Shown: positions 32,442 through 43,738 of the stretch, one piece after another
How the letters are laid out: every line of letters begins with the position of its first letter
Position numbering within the stretch: position 1 is the first letter of the stretch
Assembly (NCBI RefSeq): GCF_020252405.1
Contig: NZ_JADCDA010000007.1
Span: forward strand, 1 to 43,738
Origin: Aestuariivirga sp.
GTDB taxonomy: Bacteria; Pseudomonadota; Alphaproteobacteria; Rhizobiales; Aestuariivirgaceae
Length of the DNA: 43,738 nucleotides
Reading direction: 5' to 3'
Made by a program: the position numbers and the translations under genes
The notes under the pieces: generated by a model
What the model was told of the DNA's origin: nothing
The model's input: only the letters and a program-made list of their open reading frames with translations
Databases searched by the model: none

Positions 32442-32897
32442 ATGCACCTCGCTGAACTCAACATCGGCAAGTTCAAGTACCCGACCCATGACCCGCGCAT
32501 GGCCGGGTTCATGGACAATCTCGATCGCGTCAACGCGATTGCCGAGCGTTCGCCTGGCTTCGTGTGGCGTCTCAAGGGCGACAACAACAACGCCACCGAT
32601 TTCCGCATTGGCGACGACATGGCCGTGAACCTGTCTGTCTGGACCGATGCGAAGTCGCTCGAAGACTATGTGTTCAAGACCGTGCATGTGCAGTTCTACC
32701 GCAAGAAGGCCGCGTGGTTCGACTTGATGGAGAAGCCGCACATGGTGTTGTGGTGGGTTCCCGAAGGGCGCCGCCCGACGCTTGATGAGGCCTATGCGCG
32801 TCTTCTGAAATATGAGGCAGAAGGCGCCACGCAGGAGGCCTTCGGCTGGAAAGAAGTGATGGATGAACACCGCATGCGGGCGCTCCGCTGTGCGTGA
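32442..32897 (+). CDS. DUF3291 protein inserted between nuoF and nuoG
   Basis: A 151-residue soluble protein matching the DUF3291 pattern: HLAELNIGKFKYPTHDPRM, FMDNLDRVNAIAERSPGFVWRL, NATDFRIGDDMAVNLSVW, then FVPEGRRPT-like (VPEGRRPTLDEAYARL). The fold is expected to be a ferredoxin-like alpha/beta barrel dimer of the antibiotic-monooxygenase type. ATG 32442 is 3 bp after the nuoF stop; nuoG follows by 12 bp, so it is in the operon without disturbing it. It is not a complex I subunit in any system that I know, and its function is unknown. Confidence 0.85.
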   Translation: MHLAELNIGKFKYPTHDPRMAGFMDNLDRVNAIAERSPGFVWRLKGDNNNATDFRIGDDMAVNLSVWTDAKSLEDYVFKTVHVQFYRKKAAWFDLMEKPHMVLWWVPEGRRPTLDEAYARLLKYEAEGATQEAFGWKEVMDEHRMRALRCA

Positions 32898-32909
32898 GGA
32901 ATAAGCAAG

Positions 32910-34991
32910 ATGCCAAAAATCAAGATCGACGGCACCGAGATCGAGGTCGAGAACGGCCTCACCCTGCTGCAGGCCTGCGAACTGGCGGGCGCGGAGGTGC
33001 CGCGCTTCTGCTACCACGAGCGCCTGTCGATCGCCGGAAACTGCCGTATGTGCCTTGTTGAGGTGAAGGGCGGGCCGCCCAAGCCGCAGGCATCCTGCGC
33101 CATGTCGGTCAATGACCTGCGCCCCGGCCCCAATGGCGAGCCGCCGGAGGTCTTCACCAAAACCGCGATGGTGAAGAAGGCGCGCGAAGGCGTGATGGAA
33201 TTCCTGCTCATCAACCACCCGCTCGATTGCCCGATCTGCGACCAGGGCGGGGAGTGCGACCTGCAGGACCAGGCCATGGCCTATGGCATCGACAAGAACC
33301 GCTTCCACGAGAACAAGCGCGCCGTCGAGAACAAATATCTGGGCCCGCTGGTCAAGACGTCGATGAACCGCTGCATCCAGTGCACGCGCTGCGTCCGCTT
33401 CACCACCGAGGTGGCCGGCATCGAGGAGATGGGCGCCACCGGCCGCGGCGAGGACATGGAGATCACCACCTATCTCAACAAGGCGATCTCCTCCGAGCTC
33501 CAGGGCAACATCATCGACCTCTGCCCGGTGGGCGCGCTGACGTCGCTCCCCTATGAGTTCAAGGCGAGGCCGTGGGAACTGCGCAAGACCGAGACCATCG
33601 ACGTGATGGATGCGGTGGGCTCCAACATCCGTGTCGATGCGCGCGGCCGCGAGGTGATGCGCATCCTGCCGCGCACCCATGAGGACGTGAACGAGGAGTG
33701 GATCTCCGACAAGACGCGCTTCGTGTGGGACGGCCTCAAGGCGCAGCGCCTCGACCGTCCTTATGTGCGCGAATTCGGCAAGCTGCGGCCGGCCTCCTGG
33801 GCTGAAGTCTTCCAGCGCATCGCACAGCGCATGAACGGGGTGAACCCGGAGCGCATCGGCATCATCCTCGGCGATCTCGTCTCTGCCGAGGAGGCGTTTT
33901 CGCTGCGCCAGATGGCGGACCAGTTCGGCATCAAGAACATCGACTGCCGCCAGGACGGCACGCCGCTGGGCGAGAGGGGCGGCCGCGCCGGCTATCTCTT
34001 CAACAGCGGCATCGCCGGCATCGATGAGGCGGACCGGATCCTCCTCATCGGCGCCAATCCGCGCCTTGAGGCGCCGGTGCTGAATGCCCGCATCCGCAGG
34101 CGCGTGGCGCGCGGCGGCTGCCCTGTTTCGCTGATCGGCGAGAAGGCCGATCTCACCTATGGCTATGACTGGCTTGGCGCCGGGCCGGAGACGCTGAGCA
34201 AGTTCCTTGGCTCCGAGGTCAAGGCCGGCGGCAAACCGATGGTGATCGTGGGGCAGGGCGCCATCGCGCGCCGTGACGGCGCCCAGGTGCTCGCCGCCGC
34301 CTATAGGGCCGCCGATAAGCTCGGCGCCATCACGGATGGCTGGAACGGCTTCAACGTGCTGCACACCGCGGCGGGCCGCGTGGGCGCGCTGGACGTCTGT
34401 GCGCTGCCCTCCAAGGATGGCGGCAAGACCACGCGCGGGATGCTGGAGTCCGCGAAGCAGGGCGAACTCGACATCCTCTTCCTCATCGGCGCGGATGAGA
34501 TCGACACCCAGGCGCTGGGCTCAACCTTCGTCGTTTATGTCGGAACCCATGGCGATGCCGGCGCGCACCGCGCCGACGTGATCCTGCCGGGCGCGGCCTA
34601 TGTCGAGAAGCAGGCGACCTATGTGAATACCGAGGGCCGGCCGCAGCTGACCGGGCGCGCCTCCTTCCCGCCGGGCGAGGCCCGCGAGGACTGGGCGATC
34701 TACCGCGCCCTGTCCGAGGCGCTTGGGCTTGCGCTGCCCTGGAACAACCTCGATGAGCTGCGCGCCGCCATGTACAAGATCGCCCCGCAGCTGATGCGCA
34801 TCGACCAGCGTACGCCCGCGCCCACCAGCGAGCTCGCCGATCTCGGCAGGACTGAAGGCGCGATGTCGGGCGAGGCGTTCCGCTCGCCCATCACCGACTT
34901 CTACATCACCAACCCGATTGCCCGCGCGTCCCGCATCATGGCCGAATGCTCGGCCCTGAAGAACGTGCGGAAGCTCGAGGCCGCCGAGTAA
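32910..34991 (+). CDS. nuoG: NADH:quinone oxidoreductase subunit G
   Basis: A 693-residue iron-sulfur subunit. The N-terminal ferredoxin domain binds 2Fe-2S N1b ([15 protein letters not shown]). The next segment has [18 protein letters not shown] (N5, with a His ligand) and N4 ligands in [10 protein letters not shown] plus a later cysteine in [10 protein letters not shown]. The rest is a molybdopterin-oxidoreductase-like domain (from about 220) that has no catalytic role in complex I. Length agrees with alphaproteobacterial NuoG. Confidence 0.96.
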   Translation: MPKIKIDGTEIEVENGLTLLQACELAGAEVPRFCYHERLSIAGNCRMCLVEVKGGPPKPQASCAMSVNDLRPGPNGEPPEVFTKTAMVKKAREGVMEFLLINHPLDCPICDQGGECDLQDQAMAYGIDKNRFHENKRAVENKYLGPLVKTSMNRCIQCTRCVRFTTEVAGIEEMGATGRGEDMEITTYLNKAISSELQGNIIDLCPVGALTSLPYEFKARPWELRKTETIDVMDAVGSNIRVDARGREVMRILPRTHEDVNEEWISDKTRFVWDGLKAQRLDRPYVREFGKLRPASWAEVFQRIAQRMNGVNPERIGIILGDLVSAEEAFSLRQMADQFGIKNIDCRQDGTPLGERGGRAGYLFNSGIAGIDEADRILLIGANPRLEAPVLNARIRRRVARGGCPVSLIGEKADLTYGYDWLGAGPETLSKFLGSEVKAGGKPMVIVGQGAIARRDGAQVLAAAYRAADKLGAITDGWNGFNVLHTAAGRVGALDVCALPSKDGGKTTRGMLESAKQGELDILFLIGADEIDTQALGSTFVVYVGTHGDAGAHRADVILPGAAYVEKQATYVNTEGRPQLTGRASFPPGEAREDWAIYRALSEALGLALPWNNLDELRAAMYKIAPQLMRIDQRTPAPTSELADLGRTEGAMSGEAFRSPITDFYITNPIARASRIMAECSALKNVRKLEAAE

Positions 34992-34994
34992 ATC

Positions 34995-36056
34995 ATGATC
35001 GAGGCTCTTCTCACCCTGCTGTTCTTCGCCGTCGTGAGCTTCGGCTTCATGGCGGGCTTGCTTCTGATCGTCGCCTATCTGTTGTGGGCCGACCGCAAGA
35101 TCTGGGCCGCCGTGCAGATGCGCCGCGGCCCCAACGTCGTTGGCCCCTGGGGCCTGTTCCAGTCCTTCGCCGACCTGATCAAATTCGCGCTGAAGGAAGT
35201 GGTGATTCCGGACGGCGCCAACAAGGGCGTCTTCGTGATTGCACCCCTCGTCACCGCCACGCTGGCGCTCGCCGCCTGGGCGGTGGTGCCGGTCTCCGAA
35301 GGCTCCTTCTTCGGCCTCGCCGAAGGCAAGTGGGTGATTTCCGACATCAATGTCGGCATCCTCTATCTCTTCGCGCTCTCGTCGCTTGGGGTTTATGGCG
35401 TCATCATGGGCGGCTGGGCGTCGAACTCGAAATATCCCTTCCTCTCGGCGCTGCGCTCCGCCGCCCAGATGGTGTCCTATGAAGTCTCGATCGGCTTCGT
35501 CATCGTCACCGTGCTGCTGTGCGCGGGCTCCTTGAACCTCACCGAGATCGTGCGCTCGCAGCACACGGGGCTGGGCACCATGCTGGGCCTGCCGGGGTCC
35601 TTCCTCGACTGGTATTTCATTCCGCTGTTTCCGATGTTCATCATCTTCTTCGTGTCCGCATTGGCGGAGACGAACCGCCCGCCCTTCGACCTCGTCGAGG
35701 CGGAATCGGAACTCGTGGCGGGCTTCATGGTGGAATATTCCTCCACGCCCTACCTTCTCTTCATGCTCGGCGAATATGTGGCGATCACGCTGATGTGCGC
35801 GATGACCGTCATCCTGTTCCTCGGCGGCTGGCTGCCGCCCCTCGACCTGCCGCCGCTGAACTGGGTGCCCGGCTTCATCTGGTTCTTCCTCAAGGTGGCG
35901 CTGGTGTTCTTCATGTTCGCGCTGGTCAAGGCCTTCGTGCCGCGCTACCGCTATGACCAGCTGATGCGCCTGGGCTGGAAGGTGTTCCTGCCGATCTCGA
36001 TCTTCTACGTGGTGCTGACCGCCGCCGTGCTCGTCGGCTTCGGGTGGGCGCCATGA
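34995..36056 (+). CDS. nuoH: NADH:quinone oxidoreductase subunit H
   Basis: A 353-residue membrane subunit with about eight helices that forms the entry of the quinone tunnel. Conserved segments are [31 protein letters not shown], the acidic loop [20 protein letters not shown] and MVEYSS. It starts 3 bp after nuoG and its stop overlaps a 38-codon ORF. Confidence 0.96.
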   Translation: MIEALLTLLFFAVVSFGFMAGLLLIVAYLLWADRKIWAAVQMRRGPNVVGPWGLFQSFADLIKFALKEVVIPDGANKGVFVIAPLVTATLALAAWAVVPVSEGSFFGLAEGKWVISDINVGILYLFALSSLGVYGVIMGGWASNSKYPFLSALRSAAQMVSYEVSIGFVIVTVLLCAGSLNLTEIVRSQHTGLGTMLGLPGSFLDWYFIPLFPMFIIFFVSALAETNRPPFDLVEAESELVAGFMVEYSSTPYLLFMLGEYVAITLMCAMTVILFLGGWLPPLDLPPLNWVPGFIWFFLKVALVFFMFALVKAFVPRYRYDQLMRLGWKVFLPISIFYVVLTAAVLVGFGWAP

Positions 36057-36169
36057 CCGGCGGCATCATCCGGTCTCCCGTCTTCACCGGCATCTCAAGT
36101 TCCGGAGCCTCATTCTCATGCCGGTCCTCAGGCTTCGTGCCCGGTGGCCGGATGAAACTGTTCGGGTGA
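36053..36169 (+). CDS. Possible 38-residue ORF between nuoH and nuoI
   Basis: ATG 36053 overlaps the nuoH TGA (ATGA), and the frame stays open for 38 codons to TGA 36167-36169, seven bases before nuoI. The peptide is Ser/Gly-rich (e.g. [18 protein letters not shown]) with no membrane helix and no recognisable motif. It fills almost exactly the 120 bp gap in an otherwise tight operon. It may be a coupling peptide or chance. Confidence 0.25.
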   Translation: MTGGIIRSPVFTGISSSGASFSCRSSGFVPGGRMKLFG

Positions 36170-36176
36170 AACACGC

Positions 36177-36665
36177 ATGAAACTCGCACAAGCCGCCCGC
36201 TCGCTGTTCCTGAAGGAGTTTATCGACGCCGCCGTGCTGTCGATGCGCTACTTCTTCGCGCCCAAGGCGACGATCAACTATCCCAACGAAAAGGGCCCTG
36301 TGTCGCCCCGCTTCCGCGGCGAGCACGCGCTGCGCCGCTATCCGAGCGGTGAAGAGCGCTGCATCGCCTGCAAGCTGTGCGAGGCCGTGTGCCCCGCGCT
36401 CGCCATCACCATCGAGGCCGGCCCCCGCCGCAACGACGGCACCAGGCGGACCACGCGCTACGACATCGACATGGTGAAGTGCATCTATTGCGGCTTCTGC
36501 CAGGAAGCCTGCCCGGTCGATGCCATCGTCATGGGCCCCAATTTCGAATTCGCCACCGAAACCCGCGAAGAGCTGCTCTACGACAAGGAGAAGCTGCTCG
36601 CCAACGGTGACCGCTGGGAACGCGAAATCGCGCGAAACATCGCGATCGACGCGCCCTACCGCTGA
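36177..36665 (+). CDS. nuoI: NADH:quinone oxidoreductase subunit I (two 4Fe-4S)
   Basis: A 162-residue ferredoxin-like subunit carrying clusters N6a and N6b. Ligands are in [16 protein letters not shown] and [16 protein letters not shown], each a C-x2-C-x2-C-x3-CP set. The segment [24 protein letters not shown] is characteristic. It connects the peripheral arm to the membrane. Confidence 0.96.
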   Translation: MKLAQAARSLFLKEFIDAAVLSMRYFFAPKATINYPNEKGPVSPRFRGEHALRRYPSGEERCIACKLCEAVCPALAITIEAGPRRNDGTRRTTRYDIDMVKCIYCGFCQEACPVDAIVMGPNFEFATETREELLYDKEKLLANGDRWEREIARNIAIDAPYR

Positions 36666-36676
36666 AGGATCCCGTA

Positions 36677-37282
36677 ATGGCCGCCGCTCTGTTCTTCTAT
36701 CTCTTCTCGGCCATCGCGGTCGCTTCCGCGGTCATGGTCATCTCGGCGAGGAACCCGGTTCATTCGGTGCTCTTCCTCATTCTGTGCTTCTTCAATGCCG
36801 CCGGCCTCTTCGTGCTGCTGGGGGCGGAGTTCCTGGCGATGATCCTGGTCGTCGTCTATGTCGGCGCCGTCGCCGTGCTGTTCCTCTTCGTCGTGATGAT
36901 GCTCGACGTCGATTTCGTGGAACTCCGGCAGGGCTTGCTCAACTACCTGCCCATCGGCGGCGTGATCGGGCTCATCGTGCTGGTTGAACTGGCGCTCGCG
37001 GTGGGCGGCTGGGTCATCAGCCCGGCAAGCCTCAAGTCGCGCGTGGCGCCGCTGCCCGAGGGTGTCACCAACACCGAGGCGCTGGGCCGCGTGCTCTACA
37101 CCGACTTTATCTTCTATTTCCAGGCGGCGGGCTTCGTGCTGCTGGTGGCCATGGTGGGCGCCATCGTGCTGACGCTGCGCCACAAGGAAGGTGTGAAGCG
37201 CCAGAACATCTCCGTGCAGGTGGCCCGCTCCCCGGCCACCGCCATCGAGGTCGTCAAGGTCAAGCCGGGGCAGGGGATCTGA
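36677..37282 (+). CDS. nuoJ: NADH:quinone oxidoreductase subunit J
   Basis: A 201-residue membrane subunit with five helices. AAGLFVLLGAEFLAMILVVVYVGAVAVLFLFVVMML contains the helix with the pi-bulge implicated in coupling. AAGG-type AAGGAT precedes ATG 36677. The C-terminus is a basic cytoplasmic tail. nuoK follows after 3 bp. Confidence 0.95.
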   Translation: MAAALFFYLFSAIAVASAVMVISARNPVHSVLFLILCFFNAAGLFVLLGAEFLAMILVVVYVGAVAVLFLFVVMMLDVDFVELRQGLLNYLPIGGVIGLIVLVELALAVGGWVISPASLKSRVAPLPEGVTNTEALGRVLYTDFIFYFQAAGFVLLVAMVGAIVLTLRHKEGVKRQNISVQVARSPATAIEVVKVKPGQGI

Positions 37283-37285
37283 GCC

Positions 37286-37594
37286 ATGGAAATCGGCCTC
37301 TCGCAATATCTCACCGTCGCGGCGATCCTTTTCACCATCGGTATTTTCGGCATCTTCCTCAACCGCAAGAACGTCATCGTCATTCTGATGTCGGTGGAGC
37401 TGATCCTGCTGTCGGTGAACATCAACCTCGTGGCCTTCTCCGCCTTCCTCGGCGATCTCGTGGGCCAGGTCTTCGCGCTGCTGGTGCTGACGGTGGCCGC
37501 CGGCGAAGCGGCCATCGGCCTTGCCATCCTCGTCACCTATTTCCGCAACCGCGGCACCATCGCGGTTGAAGACATCAACCTCATGAAGGGCTGA
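37286..37594 (+). CDS. nuoK: NADH:quinone oxidoreductase subunit K
   Basis: A 102-residue membrane subunit with three helices. Two conserved membrane glutamates of the proton path are in [14 protein letters not shown] and [16 protein letters not shown]. Standard length. It lies between nuoJ and nuoL with short gaps. Confidence 0.95.
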   Translation: MEIGLSQYLTVAAILFTIGIFGIFLNRKNVIVILMSVELILLSVNINLVAFSAFLGDLVGQVFALLVLTVAAGEAAIGLAILVTYFRNRGTIAVEDINLMKG

Positions 37595-37605
37595 CGGGCA
37601 TCATC

Positions 37606-39650
<2,045 letters not shown>

Positions 39651-39651
<1 letters not shown>

Positions 39652-41162
39652 TGAACTGGCCCATTCTTTCGGTCATCACCTTCCTGCCGCTTCTGGGCGT
39701 GCTTTTCATCCTGCTGGTGCGGGGCGATGACGAGACGGCCCTGCGCAACATGCGCTGGGGCGCCTTCTGGACAACGCTGGTCACCTTCCTCGTCTCGCTG
39801 CTGATCTGGGCGGGTTTCGATTCCAACGCGTCAGGATTCCAGTTTCTCGAGGAGCGCTCGTGGCTCGGCGCCGCGGCCACCTACAAGCTGGGGGTTGACG
39901 GCATTTCCATGCCCTTCGTGATCCTCACCACCTTCCTGATGCCGATCTGCATCCTCGCCTCGTGGCGCGTCACGAAGCGGGTGAAGGAATACATGATTGC
40001 CTTCCTCGTGCTGGAGACGCTGATGATCGGCGTGTTCTGCTCGCTCGACATCGTGCTGTTCTACCTGTTCTTCGAGGCGGGCCTGATCCCGATGTTCCTG
40101 ATCATCGGCATCTGGGGCGGCCCGCGCCGCGTCTACGCCAGCTTCAAGTTCTTCCTCTACACGCTGCTGGGCTCGGTGCTCATGCTGCTCGCCATCATCT
40201 ACATGTACTGGACGAGCGGCACGACGGATATCATCCAGCTTCTCGCCCACCCCGGCTTCACGCCGGAGGCGCAGAAGTGGCTGTGGCTCGCCTTCTTCGC
40301 CTCCTTCGCGGTGAAGATGCCGATGTGGCCGGTGCACACCTGGCTGCCCGACGCCCACGTCGAGGCGCCGACCGCCGGCTCCGTCATCCTGGCGGCGATC
40401 CTGCTGAAAATGGGCGGCTACGGCTTTCTGCGCTTCTCGCTTCCCATGTTCCCGGATGCCAGCCTCTACTTTCAGGACTTCGTCTTTTTCCTCTCGGTCA
40501 TCGCCATCGTCTACACCTCGCTGGTGGCGCTGATGCAGGAGGACATGAAGAAGCTGATCGCCTATTCCTCCGTCGCCCACATGGGCTTCGTGACCATGGG
40601 CATCTTCGCGCTGAACCGGCAGGGCATTGACGGCGCCATGTTCCAGATGATCAGCCACGGCCTCGTGTCGGGCGCGCTGTTTCTCTGCGTGGGTGTCGTC
40701 TATGACCGCATGCACACGCGCGAGATCGCGGCCTATGGCGGTCTCGTCAACAACATGCCGCTCTATGCCTGCATCTTCATGGTCTTCACCATGGCGAATG
40801 TCGGCCTTCCCGGCACGAGCGGATTTATCGGCGAGTTCCTGTCGCTCATGGGCGCCTTCAAGGCGGCGGGCTGGGTGGCCTTCTTCGCCACCACCGGCGT
40901 CATCCTGTCTGCCGCCTATGCGCTGTGGCTGTACCGCCGCGTGGTCTTCGGCAAGCTGACCAAGCCGGCGCTCATGCGCCTGCCGGACGTCACCCCGCGC
41001 GAACTGGCAACGCTGCTGCCGCTCGTCATCCTCACCATCTTCTTCGGCGTCTATCCGGCCCCGATCCTCAACGTCTTCGGCCCCGCGGTCGAAAGCATCA
41101 TCAAGCCCTTGAACGAGGCCGCCGCCGCAGCGCTCCTGCTGGCGGATGCCTCGCTGAAGTAA
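39651..41162 (+). CDS. nuoM: NADH:quinone oxidoreductase subunit M (antiporter-like)
   Basis: A 503-residue antiporter-like subunit with about 14 helices. Conserved charges are in [20 protein letters not shown] and the lysine/His-bearing [47 protein letters not shown] is typical. It starts at the base where nuoL ends (TGATG). Confidence 0.95.
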
Positions 41163-41175
41163 GGACAATCGACCC

Positions 41176-42621
41176 ATGTGGCTTCTCCAACAGGCCGATG
41201 CCGTCGCCGCCCTGCCCGAAATCGTGCTGGCGGTGCTGACTCTGGCTCTGCTCATGCTCGGCGTCTTCCGCAAGGGTGATCCATCGGACACGGTGACGCT
41301 CGGCGCGCTCATTGCGCTCGGCATCACCGCGCTTCTCGTCATCTTTGCGGCGGATCACCAGGACACCGCTTTCCACGGCGCGTTGATGGTCGATACGTTC
41401 GCCAGGGTGATGAAGGTGCTGGCGCTGTTCGGCTCGGCCGCGGCCCTGGCGCTTTCGGTGAGCTTCATGAAGCGTGACGGCTCGCAGCGCTTCGAATATC
41501 CGGTGCTCATCCTGCTCGCCGCCCTTGGCATGATGCTGATGATCTCGGCCAACAGCCTGATTGCCCTCTACATGGGCCTCGAGCTGCAGTCGCTGTCGCT
41601 CTATGTGCTGGCCGCCATCAACCGTGACTCGGCGCGCGCCTCCGAGGCGGGCCTCAAGTATTTCGTGCTGGGTGCGCTCTCCTCGGGCATGCTGCTCTAT
41701 GGCGCCTCGCTGATCTACGGCTTCACCGGCACCACCGGGTTCCCCGGTATCGCCGCCTATCTCACCAACAGCGGCGCCGACCTCGGCGCGATCTTCGGCC
41801 TCGTCTTCGTCATCGCCGGCCTCGCCTTCAAGATATCCGCCGTGCCCTTTCATATGTGGACGCCGGACGTCTATGAAGGAGCGCCCACGCCGGTGACGGC
41901 CTTTTTTGCGGCCGCGCCCAAGGTGGCGGCGATGGCGCTCATCACCCGCACCATGATGGCGCCCTTCGGGGCCATCTACCCCGCCTGGGGCCAGATCATC
42001 ATCTTCGTGTCGATCGCCTCCATGTCGCTCGGCGCCTTCGCCGCCATCGGCCAGACCAACATCAAGCGCCTGCTGGCCTATTCTTCGATCGCCAATATGG
42101 GCTATGCGCTGGTTGGCCTCGCCGCGGGCACGCAGGAGGGCGTTCAGGGTGTGGTCGTCTACATGATTATTTATATGATCATGACGCTCGGCTCCTTTGC
42201 CTGCATCCTGTCGATGCGCCGCAAGGGCCACATGGTGGAGGAGATCGCCGATCTCGCCGGGCTGTCGCGCAACAACAAGGGCCTGGCTTTTGTCTTTGCC
42301 ATTCTGATGTTCTCCATGGCCGGCATCCCGCCGCTCGCGGGCTTCTTCGCCAAGTACTTCGTGTTTCTCGCGGCGGTGAAGGCGGGCCTCTATGCGCTGG
42401 CGGTCATCGGCGTTGTCACCTCGGTGGTTGGCGCCTACTATTACCTGCGCATCGTCAAGATCATGTATTTCGACGAGCCGAAGGAGGCTTTCGAGCCGAT
42501 GGACGGCGAGGTGAAGCTCATTGCCTATGCCTCGGGCGCCTTCACGATTGCTTTCGTGCTGCCGTGGATCGCCAGCCCCGTGATCGCGGTCGCGGCGGCG
42601 GCGGCCAGGTCATTCTATTGA
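41176..42621 (+). CDS. nuoN: NADH:quinone oxidoreductase subunit N (antiporter-like)
   Basis: A 481-residue antiporter-like subunit. Key segments are [21 protein letters not shown] (with the coupling glutamate), [43 protein letters not shown] and [22 protein letters not shown]. It is the last nuo gene; the operon appears to continue into birA after 10 bp. Confidence 0.95.
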   Translation: MWLLQQADAVAALPEIVLAVLTLALLMLGVFRKGDPSDTVTLGALIALGITALLVIFAADHQDTAFHGALMVDTFARVMKVLALFGSAAALALSVSFMKRDGSQRFEYPVLILLAALGMMLMISANSLIALYMGLELQSLSLYVLAAINRDSARASEAGLKYFVLGALSSGMLLYGASLIYGFTGTTGFPGIAAYLTNSGADLGAIFGLVFVIAGLAFKISAVPFHMWTPDVYEGAPTPVTAFFAAAPKVAAMALITRTMMAPFGAIYPAWGQIIIFVSIASMSLGAFAAIGQTNIKRLLAYSSIANMGYALVGLAAGTQEGVQGVVVYMIIYMIMTLGSFACILSMRRKGHMVEEIADLAGLSRNNKGLAFVFAILMFSMAGIPPLAGFFAKYFVFLAAVKAGLYALAVIGVVTSVVGAYYYLRIVKIMYFDEPKEAFEPMDGEVKLIAYASGAFTIAFVLPWIASPVIAVAAAAARSFY

Positions 42622-42631
42622 AGTCCTTCTG

Positions 42632-43384
42632 TTGACCCTCGCGACGGGACATCCGGTCCGCCATTTCGACCGGATCGATTCCACCAATCTCGAGGCCCGC
42701 AGGCTTGCTGAGGAGGGCGAGCGCGGGCCTCTCTGGCTCGTGGCGGATCAGCAGACGCTGGGCCGCGGCCGCCTCGGCCGCAGCTGGGTGAGCGAGCCCG
42801 GCAATCTTTACGCTACGTTCCTGTTCGCCATCGCCGCGGACCCGCAGGCGGCAGCCGAGGTGAGCTTCGTGGCGGCGCTCGCCGTGCATGACGCCGCCGT
42901 CGCGCTCCGACCCGGGCTTTCGCCGCGCATCAAATGGCCCAATGACGTGCTCATCGGCGGCGCCAAGTTCTGCGGTGTGCTGCCGGAGGTGGTGGGCGGG
43001 AGTCCCACCCGAATCGCCATCGGCTGCGGCGTCAACATCGCCCATGCACCGCAGGGAACACCCTATCCGGTCACGTCACTGGGGGCCGGTCTTGCCGTCG
43101 CCTCCGTGCTGGCGGAACTCGATGCCAGCCTCGCCCGCCGCCTGGCGCAGTGGGACGAGGGCCGGGGCTTCGCCGCCATCCGCGCCGCCTGGGCCGCGCA
43201 TGCGCTGGGCCTTGGCGGCAAGGTGACGGCAATGGCGGGAGCCAAACAACTCACCGGAACCTTCACGGGCCTCGCCGCCGATGGCGCGCTGATGCTCCAG
43301 GAAGCGGACGGCACGCTCACTCCCATCCACTCCGGCGAAGTCTCCTTCGCCGAACTTGAAGCCCTGAGGCGGAAACACGCATGA
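42632..43384 (+). CDS. birA: Biotin--[acetyl-CoA-carboxylase] ligase, short form without HTH
   Basis: A 250-residue enzyme that makes biotinyl-AMP and attaches biotin to the carboxyl carrier protein. RIDSTNLEA and the GRGR signature (QQTLGRGRLGRSW) are present, followed by KWPNDVLIGGAKFCGVL and the C-terminal SH3-like domain (TGTFTGLAADGALMLQ). It lacks the N-terminal DNA-binding domain of E. coli BirA and so cannot repress bio genes. The start is assigned to TTG 42632 because no ATG or GTG begins the domain in frame; no clear Shine-Dalgarno sequence precedes it. It overlaps rnj by ATGA. Confidence 0.92.
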   Translation: MTLATGHPVRHFDRIDSTNLEARRLAEEGERGPLWLVADQQTLGRGRLGRSWVSEPGNLYATFLFAIAADPQAAAEVSFVAALAVHDAAVALRPGLSPRIKWPNDVLIGGAKFCGVLPEVVGGSPTRIAIGCGVNIAHAPQGTPYPVTSLGAGLAVASVLAELDASLARRLAQWDEGRGFAAIRAAWAAHALGLGGKVTAMAGAKQLTGTFTGLAADGALMLQEADGTLTPIHSGEVSFAELEALRRKHA

Positions 43385-43738
43385 ACGCGCGGCGCAGAGC
43401 CCAACTCCCCAGCGAACTCGTCTTCCTGCCGCTTGGCGGCACGGGAGAGATCGGCATGAACTGCTACGTCTATGGCCATGGGCCAGCGGATGACCGGCAC
43501 TGGCTGATGGTCGACCTGGGCGTCAAATTCGGCGAGGAGACGGACCCCGGCATCGATGTGGTGCTGCCCGACGTGGGCTTCATCACGGCGGAGAAGTCGC
43601 GCCTCCACGCCCTCGTGCTCACCCATGCGCATGAGGATCACCTCGGCGCGGTCGCATGGCTGTGGCCGCAGCTCGAATGCCCCGTCTATTGCACGCCGTT
43701 TGCCGCGCAGATCCTGGCGCTGAAGCTGAAGGAGGCGG
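43381..43738 (+). CDS. rnj: Ribonuclease J, 5' part (cut by window end)
   Basis: The first 119 codons of a metallo-beta-lactamase/beta-CASP RNase. LVFLPLGGTGEIGMNCYVYG opens the domain, and the metal-binding HxHxDH motif is THAHEDHLGAV. RNase J has 5'-exonuclease and endonuclease activity in mRNA turnover and rRNA maturation. ATG 43381 overlaps the birA stop. The order nuoN-birA-rnj is typical of Hyphomicrobiales. The remaining three quarters of the gene lie outside the window. Confidence 0.93.
   Translation, partial: MNARRRAQLPSELVFLPLGGTGEIGMNCYVYGHGPADDRHWLMVDLGVKFGEETDPGIDVVLPDVGFITAEKSRLHALVLTHAHEDHLGAVAWLWPQLECPVYCTPFAAQILALKLKEA

Noticed and set aside
31389..34364. A 991-codon open frame on the minus strand
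   Set aside because: It is antisense to nuoF, the DUF3291 gene and nuoG, which have clear cofactor motifs. Long antisense frames are expected in high-GC DNA with this codon usage. Its product is His/Asp/Ala-rich without domains.

Overview
The window is high-GC chromosomal DNA from an alphaproteobacterium, most likely of the order Hyphomicrobiales (Rhizobiales). The evidence is a 14-gene nuo operon followed by a short birA and rnj (an order typical of that group), a PetP/PetR-type regulator pair, an initiator tRNA in the alphaproteobacterial form, and four copies of a roughly 106 bp double-hairpin intergenic repeat. I cannot name the species.

Layout. 1-4200: a stand-alone surface-type protein with ten 17-residue repeats and a C-terminal S74 chaperone domain; a small secreted protein; an orphan Fe(3+)-type periplasmic binding protein with a candidate Irr box upstream; a small soluble protein; tRNA-Ser(GCT). 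4201-4942: a gene-poor stretch with repeat copy 2, then tRNA-fMet and its terminator. 5054-13076: an accessory defence island made of a small HTH protein, a type III-like restriction subunit (Res), an NYN/PIN-like nuclease, a beta-class DNA methyltransferase (Mod) and an HNH nuclease. Neighbouring genes overlap by 1-8 bp, except for a regulatory gap between Res and NYN. That gap holds a 14-bp-arm hairpin and a sigma70-like promoter whose 17 bp spacer is largely filled by a perfect palindrome. The island ends at the remains of a GMC-type FAD oxidoreductase gene, itself split by repeat copy 3 with an apparent 9 bp target duplication.

13371-27183: ordinary chromosomal genes. These are a glycine-zipper envelope protein, branched-chain aminotransferase (ilvE) divergent from a MarR regulator, OmpR-type regulator and histidine kinase, then proC/csaA/nudix/ybjN-like genes on the minus strand, ubiK, lgt, a MidA/NDUFAF7-type methyltransferase, pgeF, a lipoprotein, prs, a RidA-family protein and tRNA-Asp(GTC) with a good promoter.

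27506-42621: nuoA to nuoN for proton-pumping NADH:quinone oxidoreductase (complex I), all on the plus strand and mostly overlapping or a few bases apart. It is interrupted by a frame-broken small membrane-protein ORF (nuoC/nuoD), a DUF3291 gene (nuoF/nuoG) and a 38-residue ORF (nuoH/nuoI). birA (biotin ligase, short form) and the start of rnj (ribonuclease J, cut by the window end) continue the run.

The most promising candidate for something undescribed is the 5-13 kb island: a Res/Mod pair with two further nucleases embedded in the same coupled operon, its own internal regulated promoter, and a target-recognition domain of clearly different base composition. Gene functions are inferred from motifs read by eye; no database search was possible.
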